From Actinomycetota bacterium (lineage in GTDB: Bacteria; Actinomycetota; Coriobacteriia; Anaerosomatales; Anaerosomataceae): 64,000 nt of DNA. The DNA lies in contig WSXY01000008.1 in the NCBI GenBank assembly GCA_009773565.1, positions 1 to 64,000 on the forward strand. Reading direction: 5' to 3'. Both the position numbers and the translations under genes were made by a program. This document shows, piece after piece, positions 1 to 8,618 of this stretch. The notes under the pieces are model-generated. The model saw only the letters and a list, made by a program, of their open reading frames with translations. It did no database searches and was not told where the DNA came from. How positions within the stretch are numbered: the first letter of the stretch is position 1; the number at the start of each line of letters is the position of its first letter.

Positions 1-196
1 CCCGAGATGCCATGGCTGTCCCCTCTCGACCGCCCCCCGGCGGCGCCACGCCAATACACTCATCCGAGAATGGCAGGTGCTGGAAGGGAAAGATAGGGGT
101 TGTATACACTTTCTTGACGGAAATACTCACAGCCACACCTAATGAGCGTCAGGTCACCAAAGTGTCTCGCATGCATCTGAACCCGGAAGTCACCTA

Positions 197-853
197 TTAG
201 ACGCCCGTGAGCAAGGTCATGATCGGGCGCACCGTTACGTCGAGGTACGTTCCGAGAATGTCGATGTTGAACACTCTCGGCAAGATGATGAGCGCCCCGA
301 AGACGATGAGAACGCCGTAGCGCTCGAACTCGTGGTAGCGCTGCAGCGCAGTGTCCGATAGGAAGATCGGGAGCACGCGGGAGCCATCCAGTGGCGGAAT
401 CGGTATCAGGTTGAAGAACATGAGCACCAGGTTGATGAGTGCGAACTCGTAGAGAACAAACGTCGCCCAGTAGCCGACGGTCGTCTGAAAGAGGCCGGCC
501 GCCACAAGACCGCGCGACACAAGGCCGGCGACTATCGCCAACGTGAGGTTTGTCGCTGGACCCGCGAGACCGGTCAGGAGCATCCCTTTGCGGTAGTCCT
601 TGAAGTAGTGCGGGTTGATCGGGACGGGTTTAGCGTAGCCAAACGCCGGCATACCGGTCGCCGTCAGCAGAAGCGGCAGCAACACTGTGCCGAACGGATC
701 CACATGCTTGAGCGGGTTGAGGGAGAGTCGACCGCGCGACTTAGCGGTCGGGTCGCCGAGGAGAAACGCAACGTAGCCATGCGCTACTTCGTGAAAAACG
801 ATACACGGAATGAACACGGCAAAGCCGATGACACCCTGCATCAAACTCGACAT
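197..853 (-). CDS. Site-2 protease family (M50) membrane metalloprotease
   Basis: A 218-residue polytopic membrane protein of the short M50/site-2 protease family, which cuts peptide bonds inside or next to the membrane. The zinc-binding motif HEVAH lies in the first membrane segment (about residues 22-26). The second catalytic motif, in NLIPIPPLDGSR, lies near residue 150 and supplies the third zinc ligand (Asp). At least four hydrophobic segments are visible. It lacks the PDZ domain of RseP-type enzymes, so it belongs to the compact group with unknown substrates. It lies 16 bp downstream of the DHH-CBS-nucleotidyltransferase gene on the same strand and probably shares its transcript. Family certain, substrate unknown. 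Confidence 0.9.
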   Translation of the reverse strand: MSSLMQGVIGFAVFIPCIVFHEVAHGYVAFLLGDPTAKSRGRLSLNPLKHVDPFGTVLLPLLLTATGMPAFGYAKPVPINPHYFKDYRKGMLLTGLAGPATNLTLAIVAGLVSRGLVAAGLFQTTVGYWATFVLYEFALINLVLMFFNLIPIPPLDGSRVLPIFLSDTALQRYHEFERYGVLIVFGALIILPRVFNIDILGTYLDVTVRPIMTLLTGV

Positions 854-869
854 CGAAGTACCTCTTCTG

Positions 870-3521
870 TCACGTGGCGCGGCGTGGCCGCGCGAGTCGT
901 CTCAGGTTGGAAAGTTCAGCCGCACGCCCGACCGCACGTCCATCGAGACGGTCAGCAAGCGCTTGCGCCAGGATAGCAGAGTAGCCCGGTCCCGGTTTCA
1001 TCCCCAGCGCTGTCAGGTCGTCTCCGCTGACCGCGATTCGAACTCCCGCGAGGACATCCAGGTAGCGTTCGATGCGTTCTCGGGCAAGACGCTCCCCCAC
1101 GGCCCACAGATAGACGATCGCCACGTCGGGCAGCGGCTGCAGCAGGAAGTAGAGGCGGCTGTCCAGCATCTTGCGACCATCTTTGAGCAGGCGAACGACG
1201 ACTTCTCGCCGCTCGACGATCAAGAGCGCCGCGGCCGAGTACTCACGGCCAAGCCGCAGACGCCGTGCCCAGCGCTCGGCACTGGCGCGCGAGGCACTCG
1301 CTGCTAGCGGCGTGGTGAGCGCGGCCTGTCTGCGCACGGGGTGCGGGAATCGACCGGAGATCTCGGGCAACCCTGCGGCGACACGGCCGACTTCATCGAG
1401 CACGCGCGCCCGATCGATCCCTTCAGGCACGAGCGTCTCAAGCGCACCGAACTCCTCGAGGCGCCTCAAGACCTCCGCGGCCAGCTCCTCATCGAGGATA
1501 TCGAGCATCTCCTCGCGGATACGCGCTCCGCTCACCTCTTCAAGCATGCCGAGAACGACCGCCTGGCGCAGGAGCGCTTCCGTGGAGCCGTCGATTGCGA
1601 AGCCGTAGCGCCTCTCGAAACGCACGGCCCGGAGAACGCGCGTGGGATCCTCGACGAACGAGAGCGAATGCAGGCACCGGACGATGCCGTGCTCGAGGTC
1701 GGCAAGTCCGCCGAACGGGTCGACGATGACCCCGAAGCAGCCCGGAGAGATGCACGCCGCCATCGCATTGATCGAGAAGTCGCGCCGGAAGAGATCCTGC
1801 CGAAGCGACGAACGCTCGACCGTCGGCAGCGCGCCCGGGCGCGTGTAGTACTCCGTGCGCGCGCTGGTGATATCGAGATGAAGCGTCTTGCTCGCAACGA
1901 GGACCGCGGTGCCAAACCGATGGTGCACCCGGATCCGGTAGCCGAGAACCTTCGCTGCGTGCTCCGCGAACGCGAGTCCGTCACCTTCGATGACGATGTC
2001 GACATCCAGGTTCGGTCGGCCAAGCAGCATATCGCGCACGAAACCGCCGACCACGTGCGCGCGCAGGCCCTGCTCGTCTGCAAGCGCACCCAGAGCGCGA
2101 ACGGCATCCCGGACGTCAGTGGGCACAAGCTGCTCGAATGACGCCATGAACCTATGGGACGCGGCGCTGCGCTGCTGTGCGACACCGCGATCCATGTACG
2201 CGGCACCGTGCTCGGCGCGCAAAAGATCCTTGCGAGTCACGATGCCGAGGATCTGGTCGCCCTCGACCACCGGCACGCGACCGATCCCAGACCGACCGAG
2301 GAGCCCCTCCAGCGACGCCAGGTCGACGTCTGGCCCGATGGTAATTGGGTCTCTCGCCATGAAACCGGTGAGCGGCGCGTGGTCGAGCCCGTGGCGGACC
2401 GCCTTGTCGACGTCCTTGCGCGTCACGAGACCGACGAGCCGTCCGTCCTCGGAGACCGGCAGACCGCCGTGGCCCCAGGTCGCCATGAGTCGGCCCGCCT
2501 CGGCCATCGTCATCTCCGGCGTCACGACCCGCACCGGCGACGTCATGATGTCGCGCGCCTTCAGGGGCGCGGAGACCTCAAGCTCGAGCGCCTCTCGCAG
2601 ACGTGCGACGATGTCCGGAATGTGTGCGCCCTTGAGCGCCGTCGACGCGGCCTGCGGGTGGCCTCCGCCGCCGAGGTGCTTGAGCACCGCACCGATATCG
2701 ACCTCTGGGAGACGACTGCGCCCGACGACATGCAGCCGGTCGGGCATCGCGATGATCGCGACCGCAACCCGGTAGCCCAGGTCCTCGCAGATGTAGTGCG
2801 TGAGGACACTCGCCGAGTCCACGTATTCCGTGGCCACTGCGGTGCCGACGGCGATCTGATGCCCGTGGATGTCCCAAAGCTCGAGCGTTTCGAGGAGCAC
2901 GTCGAGTAGTTCGCGCTGCACGACCGTGAGCGTCCGGCTCATGAAGCGGTTGAGCACCTCGATGTCGGCGCCTGCCGCCATGAGGAACGCGACCGCATCG
3001 GCATCGTAGGGCGTGGTACTTGGATACGTGAGCGAGCCGGTGTCCTCGTGAATGCCCAGCAGCATCACGCTCGCCTCAAGCGGCGTCAGCGCCACCGCAC
3101 GGTCGCGGATCTGGTGCACGAGGATCGACGTTGACGCGCCGACGTTCATCGAGTGGTCGGCCGGCGCGACAAGGTCGCCTTCGGAGTGCGGGTGGTGGTC
3201 GTACACGATGACCTCGACGCCCGGAGTGCGAACGACGCGGCCCATCTCGCCTATGCGGTCCGGATCGCGGGTGTCGACCATGATGACCTGGCGAACCGCG
3301 CTCACATCGAGCTGCTTGAGGTCGACGAACTCGAGGAACTCCTCGTGCAGATTGTGAAACTCGCGCACGTTCGCGTTCTGCGAGCCGAGAAAGACCGCCT
3401 TCGAGCCGGGATAGAGTTTGGTGGCCGCGACCATGGCCGCATACGCATCGAAGTCGGGGTTCGCGTGCCCGACAACCACCCGGGTGACGGGCTCACGGGC
3501 CTTCCCGGGACGCCGCGTCAC
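870..3521 (-). CDS. DHH phosphoesterase - CBS pair - tRNA nucleotidyltransferase/poly(A) polymerase fusion
   Basis: An 883-residue three-part protein. Residues 13-310 form a DHH/DHHA1 phosphoesterase (NPDFDA at 21-26, DHH at 108-110, GGGGHPQAAS near 284-293). Residues 322-440 hold two CBS domains, which usually bind adenine nucleotides. From about 460 a class II poly(A) polymerase/CCA-adding head follows, with GG at 492-493 and the metal-binding DVD at 506-508, then an RNA-binding tail. This architecture is known in several bacterial phyla, where the enzyme adds A or CCA to tRNA 3' ends; the role of the fused DHH part is unclear. The gene starts 5 bp after the pyrimidine-nucleoside phosphorylase stop, so it is probably translated from the same mRNA. 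Which nucleotide is added cannot be read from sequence alone. Confidence 0.9.
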   Translation of the reverse strand: MTRRPGKAREPVTRVVVGHANPDFDAYAAMVAATKLYPGSKAVFLGSQNANVREFHNLHEEFLEFVDLKQLDVSAVRQVIMVDTRDPDRIGEMGRVVRTPGVEVIVYDHHPHSEGDLVAPADHSMNVGASTSILVHQIRDRAVALTPLEASVMLLGIHEDTGSLTYPSTTPYDADAVAFLMAAGADIEVLNRFMSRTLTVVQRELLDVLLETLELWDIHGHQIAVGTAVATEYVDSASVLTHYICEDLGYRVAVAIIAMPDRLHVVGRSRLPEVDIGAVLKHLGGGGHPQAASTALKGAHIPDIVARLREALELEVSAPLKARDIMTSPVRVVTPEMTMAEAGRLMATWGHGGLPVSEDGRLVGLVTRKDVDKAVRHGLDHAPLTGFMARDPITIGPDVDLASLEGLLGRSGIGRVPVVEGDQILGIVTRKDLLRAEHGAAYMDRGVAQQRSAASHRFMASFEQLVPTDVRDAVRALGALADEQGLRAHVVGGFVRDMLLGRPNLDVDIVIEGDGLAFAEHAAKVLGYRIRVHHRFGTAVLVASKTLHLDITSARTEYYTRPGALPTVERSSLRQDLFRRDFSINAMAACISPGCFGVIVDPFGGLADLEHGIVRCLHSLSFVEDPTRVLRAVRFERRYGFAIDGSTEALLRQAVVLGMLEEVSGARIREEMLDILDEELAAEVLRRLEEFGALETLVPEGIDRARVLDEVGRVAAGLPEISGRFPHPVRRQAALTTPLAASASRASAERWARRLRLGREYSAAALLIVERREVVVRLLKDGRKMLDSRLYFLLQPLPDVAIVYLWAVGERLARERIERYLDVLAGVRIAVSGDDLTALGMKPGPGYSAILAQALADRLDGRAVGRAAELSNLRRLARPRRAT

Positions 3522-3526
3522 CGTAC

Positions 3527-4828
3527 TCAGACCTCGTGGAAGAGCGGGATCGGCTCGGGCTCCGCATCGCCGATATGGATGGATGCGAGCAGCCGCGAGG
3601 ATGCCTCGGCAAACAGCGAATCATCGGATGCATACAGCGTGGCGAGAGGATCGCCCTCGGCCACGCACTCGCCCGCCCGGACCGCGAGGACAAGTCCCGC
3701 CGCGGGGTCGATCGTGTCGTCTTTCGTCGCACGACCCGCGCCGAGAAGCATGGCCGCGCGGCCGACTCCTTCGGTATCGAAGCCGGTGATGAATCCGCCA
3801 CGCGGGGCCGCGACGACGGTTGTGTGCGCCGCCTGCGGGAGCAACGACGGGTCATCAGCCACGCGCGGATCGCCACCCTGGGCCTCGACCCAGTCGGCGA
3901 AGGTCTGGATCGCACGGCCCTGGGCTATCGAGTCAAGCAGCAGTGCGCGTCCGGCGCGCTCATCATCGGCGACACCGCCAAGCACGAGCATCTTGGCGCC
4001 GAGCACGATGCAGAGCTCCGTCAGATCGGCGGGACCGTCGCCCTTGAGCGTCTCGATCGCTTCTGCGACCTCGAGCGCATTGCCAACGGCGCAGCCAAGC
4101 GGCTGGTTCATATCAGTGCGGATGCAGACGACCTTCCGGCCAAGCGACTCGCCGACGCGCTGAAGCTCTGCCGCAAGCGCTTTCGCCTGCTCCTCGGTCT
4201 TCATGAACGACCCGGAGCCGACCTTCACGTCCAGAACGATCGCATTCGCGCCACCGGCGACCTTCTTGGAAATGATCGAACCGACGATGAGCGGGACCGA
4301 CGGAACGGTGCCCGTCACGTCACGCAACGCGTACATCTTCTTGTCTGCCGGGTCGACGTCGGCGCTCTGCGCGATGACCGCGCACCCGACGTCGCGGACC
4401 TGTGCGAGGAACGCCTCGGGCTCCAGGTTCACGCTGAAGCCGGGGATCGACTCGAGCTTGTCGAGCGTCCCCCCGGTGTGCCCGAGGCCGCGGCCGGACA
4501 TCTTCGCGACCGGAACGCCGCAGCTTGCCACGAGCGGCGCCAGCACAAGCGTCGTGGTGTCCCCGACCCCACCGGTGGAGTGCTTGTCGACCTTCACGCC
4601 GGGAATCTCCGAGAGGTCCACCATGCGGCCCGACTCGGCCATCGCCTTGGTGAGCGCGGCCGTCTCGTCGCTCGACAGGCCGTTCAGGAGCACCGCCATG
4701 AGCCACGCCGACATCTGGTAGTCGGGCATCTCGCCGCTCACGTATGCCGAGACGAGACGCTGCACGTCTTCGGCACTGTGCTCCAGCTTGTCACGCTTGT
4801 TCTCGATGAGTTCGACGATCTGTTTCAC
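3527..4828 (-). CDS. pdp: Pyrimidine-nucleoside (thymidine) phosphorylase
   Basis: Cytosolic salvage enzyme that splits thymidine, deoxyuridine or uridine with phosphate into base and (deoxy)ribose-1-phosphate. The diagnostic stretch KHSTGGVGDTTTL, phosphate and sugar binding, lies near residues 70-85, followed by KMSGRGLGHTGGTLDKLES. I chose the GTG start because it overlaps the deoB stop as GTGA and has GGAGG upstream; this gives 433 residues, the usual length for the family. A longer TTG reading adds only 14 residues without homology. It overlaps deoB upstream, so the two are translationally coupled: the phosphorylase makes deoxyribose-1-phosphate, the mutase converts it to the 5-phosphate. 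DeoA and Pdp differ in specificity and cannot be separated here. Confidence 0.92.
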   Translation of the reverse strand: MKQIVELIENKRDKLEHSAEDVQRLVSAYVSGEMPDYQMSAWLMAVLLNGLSSDETAALTKAMAESGRMVDLSEIPGVKVDKHSTGGVGDTTTLVLAPLVASCGVPVAKMSGRGLGHTGGTLDKLESIPGFSVNLEPEAFLAQVRDVGCAVIAQSADVDPADKKMYALRDVTGTVPSVPLIVGSIISKKVAGGANAIVLDVKVGSGSFMKTEEQAKALAAELQRVGESLGRKVVCIRTDMNQPLGCAVGNALEVAEAIETLKGDGPADLTELCIVLGAKMLVLGGVADDERAGRALLLDSIAQGRAIQTFADWVEAQGGDPRVADDPSLLPQAAHTTVVAAPRGGFITGFDTEGVGRAAMLLGAGRATKDDTIDPAAGLVLAVRAGECVAEGDPLATLYASDDSLFAEASSRLLASIHIGDAEPEPIPLFHEV

Positions 4829-6030
4829 GCGCCACGCACCTCCGCAAGGAATGAGGTCCCGCGCCCACAACGGTTCGCGAGGCCATAGAAGTCCAGTACC
4901 GTCTCGCCGATGTCGCCAAATGTCGTCCTGGTTCCCAGGGCCACACCTGTATCCATACCCTTGATCTTCGCGATGAGCGGCGTGTACTCGCGACTGTGGT
5001 CCGAAGACGGCGTCGTCGGGTCGCAGCCGTGGTCAGCGGTGATGATGAGCAGGTCGCCGTCGATCATCGCGTCGAGCAGCTCGGGCATTCGGGCGTCGAC
5101 CGCTTCAAGGCCCGCCGCGTATGCGGGAGCGTCGTTGCGGTGACCCCAGAGCATGTCGAAGTCGACCAGGTTGCAGAAGACAAAGCCCTGCTCGGGACGG
5201 GCGACTTCCTCGACCAGTTTGGTGAAGCCGTCCATGTTGTCGGTGACGTGCGGCGAGGAGGTCACGCCCTGCCACGCGAAGATGTCGCCGATCTTGCCGA
5301 CGCCAAAGACCGGCACGTCCGCATCCTGGAGCAGGTCGAGGACGGTCGGCTCGAACGGCTTCACGGCATAGTCGCGTCGCCGATGCGTACGGTTGTAGTG
5401 ACCGCTCTCATCGGGACCGGTGAACGGACGCGCGATGACACGGCCGACGCAGTGCTCGCCGATCAGCATCGCCCGGGCGATCTCGCACACCTCGTAGAGG
5501 CGATCCAGGCCAAAGGTGTCCTCGTTCGCGGCAATCTGGAAGACCGAGTCCGCTGACGTGTAGACGATGGGCTTGCCGGTGCGGACGTGCTCGTCACCGA
5601 GGTCGTTGATGATGACGGTCCCGCTTGCCGCGTAGTTGCCGAGATAGCCGGGGACGCCTGTGAGGCGCACGAACTCGTCCATGACCTCGTCGGGGAAGCC
5701 GTCCGGGTACGTCGGGAACGCGCTCGCAAGCACGAGCCCCATCATCTCCCAGTGGCCGGTTGTTGTGTCTTTGCCCGAGGACGCCTCGGCGTTGCGGCCC
5801 CAGGACGCGAGCGGCGCATTGGTTACCGGCACCCCGGAAATGTCGGTGATATTGCCAAGCCCCATCGCTCCGAGCAGCGGCATCGCCAAGCCACCAACGG
5901 CATGTGCGACATGAGAGAGCGTGTTGGACCCCGCGTCACCGTACTCTTCAGCGTCCGGAAGCGAACCAGCTCCGACGCTATCGAGGACGAGCACGATCGC
6001 ACGTGGCTCACGCGTTGCGGCGTTGCCCAC
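4825..6030 (-). CDS. deoB: Phosphopentomutase
   Basis: Converts (deoxy)ribose-1-phosphate to (deoxy)ribose-5-phosphate, linking nucleoside breakdown to central metabolism. The 401-residue protein shows the alkaline-phosphatase-superfamily metal sites: LDSVGAGSLPDA near the N-terminus, DTTTGHWE with the activated Thr near residue 90, and ITADHGCDPT near 335. Start is GTG with GGAGG five bases upstream. It precedes and overlaps the pyrimidine-nucleoside phosphorylase gene by four bases, forming a salvage operon that continues into the DHH-CBS-nucleotidyltransferase gene and the protease. Confidence 0.95.
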   Translation of the reverse strand: MGNAATREPRAIVLVLDSVGAGSLPDAEEYGDAGSNTLSHVAHAVGGLAMPLLGAMGLGNITDISGVPVTNAPLASWGRNAEASSGKDTTTGHWEMMGLVLASAFPTYPDGFPDEVMDEFVRLTGVPGYLGNYAASGTVIINDLGDEHVRTGKPIVYTSADSVFQIAANEDTFGLDRLYEVCEIARAMLIGEHCVGRVIARPFTGPDESGHYNRTHRRRDYAVKPFEPTVLDLLQDADVPVFGVGKIGDIFAWQGVTSSPHVTDNMDGFTKLVEEVARPEQGFVFCNLVDFDMLWGHRNDAPAYAAGLEAVDARMPELLDAMIDGDLLIITADHGCDPTTPSSDHSREYTPLIAKIKGMDTGVALGTRTTFGDIGETVLDFYGLANRCGRGTSFLAEVRGA

Positions 6031-6056
6031 GGATGCCTCCGTTCCGCGGCCGTCGG

Positions 6057-7724
6057 CTAGACGACCACCCGGTTGATCTCCTCAAGCGTGGTGATGCCTT
6101 TGGCCACCTTATCGAGCGCGTCACGGCGAAGTGAGATCATCCCGGCCTTGAGCGCGGCTTCTCGCAACTGCTCAGACGGTGCTTCGCGGAGGAAGAGACG
6201 CTCAAGTTCTTCGTCCATCTCCATGATTTCGAACAAGCCGACGCGACCGCGGTAGCCGGTGCCGGTGCACTCGTCGCAGCCCTTGGCTCCGTACAGCTTC
6301 AGACCCGCGGTGATCTCCTCTTCCGAGAATCCGGCAGCACGGGCTAAATCGTCGCTGACCTTGACGCGCTTGCGACACTTCTTGCACAGGCGCCTCGCCA
6401 GGCGTTGGGCGACGACCCCGACCAGCGCCGATGACGTGATGTACGGCGCGACCTCCATGTCCACGAGACGGGTCAACGCGGACGGTGCATCGTTTGTGTG
6501 AATCGAGGAGAGCACGAGGTGTCCGGTAAGTGCGGCCCGAATCGCGATCTCTGCCGTCTCGGAGTCACGGATCTCGCCGACCATGACGACATCCGGGTCG
6601 GAACGGAGAACCGTCCGGAGTAGACGCGCAAAGGTGAGGCCGATGCCGGGATTCGCCGCCATCTGGGTGATGCCTGCGATCTGATACTCGATGGGATCCT
6701 CGATCGTGAGGATCTTGCGTGTGGGATTGTTGATGCGCGTAAGACCCGCATACAGCGACGTCGACTTCCCGGACCCCGTCGGCCCGGACACGAGGATCGC
6801 GCCGTACGGCCGCGCGAGGAACTTCTCCATCTGGCGCAGGTGCTTGTCCGCCATGCCCAGATCCTCGAGGGTGAGCATCTCCATGTCGTGATTGAGCACG
6901 CGAATGACGATGGACTCGCCCGCCGGGGTTGGCAGCGTGGCCACACGCAAGTCGATGCCGCGGCCGTTCACGACGATGCTGATGCGACCGTCTTGCGGCC
7001 GACGACGCTCGGCGATGTTCATCTCGGCCATGATCTTCACGCGGCTGATGACGCCTGCCTTGACCGAGAGCGGCAACTGCATGACCTCGTGCAAGACACC
7101 GTCCACGCGATACCGGACACGAATGGATTTGTCTCCCGGCTCGATGTGGATATCGCTTGCCTGGTCGATGACGGCCTCACGGATGAGCTGGTTCACGAGA
7201 CGCACGATGGGAACATCGTCGTCACTCTCGATCTCGCTGGGGATCTCTTCGTCTTCCTCGACGGCGATCATGACGTCCGAGAACGCATTTTCGGAGGTGA
7301 TGTACTTCTCGATGGCGTACTGAATCTGCGTCGATGTCGCTACCACCGGCTGTACCGGCATATTCGTGCGCACTCTGACGTCGTCGATGGCCTCGATATC
7401 GAGCGGATCGGCCATCGCGAGAACGATTGCCCCGCTAGCGTAGCCGACCGGAAGAATGAGGCTCCTGCGAGCGACCCGCTCGGGGATTCTGGCTACGGCC
7501 TCGCGGTCCACGGGGTACGTGGTCAGGCTGATGTACTGCAGCCCCTTCTGATCCGCAAGAGTCCGCGCGATAAGGTCCTCATCGAGCACGAGTTGACGGA
7601 CCAGCACCTGGCCAAGCTTGCCGCCCTCGTCGGCCTGCACCGCGAGCGCCTCGGCAAGCTGGCCCTCGGTGATGCGACCGGCCGACAGCAGCAGCTCCCC
7701 GATGCGCTCTCGTGTGTACGTCAT
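6057..7724 (-). CDS. Type IV pilus assembly / type II secretion ATPase (PilB/GspE family)
   Basis: Cytoplasmic hexameric ATPase that drives pilus polymerisation or type II secretion. The 555-residue protein has an N-terminal GspE-N domain (residues 1-150), then Walker A GPTGSGKST at 314-322, the Asp box region TIEDPIEYQ, Walker B VMVGEIRD, and the His-box LTGHLVLSSIHTND. A C-terminal zinc-finger pair (CKKC and CDEC) is characteristic of PilB/GspE rather than PilT. No pilC, pilin or secretin genes are nearby, so pilus versus secretion cannot be decided. It is the first gene before the nucleoside salvage operon (26-bp gap) and probably not functionally linked to it. Confidence 0.92.
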   Translation of the reverse strand: MTYTRERIGELLLSAGRITEGQLAEALAVQADEGGKLGQVLVRQLVLDEDLIARTLADQKGLQYISLTTYPVDREAVARIPERVARRSLILPVGYASGAIVLAMADPLDIEAIDDVRVRTNMPVQPVVATSTQIQYAIEKYITSENAFSDVMIAVEEDEEIPSEIESDDDVPIVRLVNQLIREAVIDQASDIHIEPGDKSIRVRYRVDGVLHEVMQLPLSVKAGVISRVKIMAEMNIAERRRPQDGRISIVVNGRGIDLRVATLPTPAGESIVIRVLNHDMEMLTLEDLGMADKHLRQMEKFLARPYGAILVSGPTGSGKSTSLYAGLTRINNPTRKILTIEDPIEYQIAGITQMAANPGIGLTFARLLRTVLRSDPDVVMVGEIRDSETAEIAIRAALTGHLVLSSIHTNDAPSALTRLVDMEVAPYITSSALVGVVAQRLARRLCKKCRKRVKVSDDLARAAGFSEEEITAGLKLYGAKGCDECTGTGYRGRVGLFEIMEMDEELERLFLREAPSEQLREAALKAGMISLRRDALDKVAKGITTLEEINRVVV

Positions 7725-7736
7725 CGAACGCCTCCC

Positions 7737-8021
7737 CTAGGCGCGTCGCCGTGCGACGCTGAGTATCCATTCCACGACGAGCACTACCCCTACCGTCGCC
7801 GCAGCATTCACATTGAACTGCCCGCCATACGGCGTGTTCACGGTGCCAAACCCGAAAGGCGCCGTTATGAGTGAAACAAACCGCAGGTAGGAAACCCCCA
7901 CAGAAGAGTCGGCGAGCGAACCGAAGAAGCGAACGACGACGCCGATGGTCAGGCAGATGGCAACCACCACAAGCACGTCCATGATAATTGTCAGCGCGCG
8001 AGCGACGGGTCTTGATACCAC
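7737..8021 (-). CDS. Small two- or three-segment membrane protein, unknown function
   Basis: I do not recognise this gene. The chosen GTG start has GGAGG four bases upstream and gives 94 residues; an upstream in-frame start would add a Cys-containing stretch without a ribosome binding site. Hydrophobic segments are visible near residues 10-32 and 70-87, with a middle hydrophobic stretch (LRFVSLITAPFGFG) resembling the re-entrant part of YggT-like proteins, and an Arg-rich C-terminus (RRRA) likely facing the cytoplasm. It lies 12 bp upstream of the PilB/GspE ATPase gene on the same strand, so co-expression is likely. The YggT resemblance is weak and I do not rely on it. Confidence 0.6.
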   Translation of the reverse strand: MVSRPVARALTIIMDVLVVVAICLTIGVVVRFFGSLADSSVGVSYLRFVSLITAPFGFGTVNTPYGGQFNVNAAATVGVVLVVEWILSVARRRA

Positions 8022-8132
8022 AGTGCCTCCAGCCGGATCAGCCTTAGAATGCCAGGGAAACCCTGGAGTCCAATCGTAACAGAACGGGCAGCGCATGAAG
8101 CGCTGCCCGTTCTATGGTGCGATTCGTTCCTG

Positions 8133-8393
8133 CTAGCGCAGTGAATCGGACAAGACACGCCCGATAAGCTTGCTGGCAACGACCTCAGAATCTGGCATGT
8201 GACAGAGCATCTCACGCGCCTCAAGTATCCGGTCCTGCCGTACATCGGGAGTCTCGCTGAGTTCATGCACGATGCGATTCACAAGCTCTGAAGCAGGAGC
8301 AGCGGCCATAGCCGCATGGTGCGCATCGCCATATTCATCTGGTGTATGCAGGTAGTCGACAACTCGCCGTACCTGCTCATCGGAAATTATCAT
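8133..8393 (-). CDS. FlgM-like anti-sigma factor domain protein
   Basis: A small acidic cytosolic protein of 86 residues from the ATG that begins MIISDEQV. The C-terminal third (RILEAREML, then PDSEVVASKLIGRVLSD) has the helix pattern of the FlgM sigma-28-binding region, where Arg and hydrophobic residues lead to an amphipathic final helix. FlgM proteins bind a flagellar-type sigma factor until it is exported. No flagellar genes are in the window; the nearest neighbours are the small membrane protein and PilB. It may therefore control another sigma factor or be a FlgM-fold relative. The ribosome binding site is weak. Identification rests on pattern, so moderate confidence. Confidence 0.55.
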   Translation of the reverse strand: MIISDEQVRRVVDYLHTPDEYGDAHHAAMAAAPASELVNRIVHELSETPDVRQDRILEAREMLCHMPDSEVVASKLIGRVLSDSLR

Positions 8394-8487
8394 CTCAAGT
8401 GTGTGTATCGGCTCTGAGCGTACAGAACTTGAGCATATAGACGTCAAGTTCGCGCACAAATACGCGAGAATCGTCCGGAAATGGGGA

Positions 8488-8515
8488 GAGCCTCAAGGCC
8501 GGCACCTTGAGGCTC
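8488..8515. terminator. Perfect 11-bp hairpin downstream of nuoN
   Basis: GAGCCTCAAGG, a 6-base loop, then CCTTGAGGCTC. It lies about 100 bp after the nuoN stop on the minus strand and is a plausible end of the nuo transcript. No clear run of T follows on either strand, so it may stop or stabilise the mRNA 3' end rather than act as a classic intrinsic terminator. Confidence 0.5.
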
Positions 8516-8618
8516 AGGGGTAAGGGGTTGCCGTAGCAACTCTTAGGAAGCAGTCTAGCACGCCGTTCAGACTTCGCAAGGGTTGGTACACGATTCCTGA
8601 GCGAATGTATAAAACGCC

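Noticed and set aside
12-200. 62-codon plus-strand open frame at the left edge
   Set aside because: No ribosome binding site, biased composition, no family resemblance; the 196 bp before the protease stop hold nothing I can support.
3536-4888. 450-codon plus-strand open frame opposite pyrimidine-nucleoside phosphorylase
   Set aside because: Arg/His-rich shadow frame; the antisense gene is a clear enzyme.
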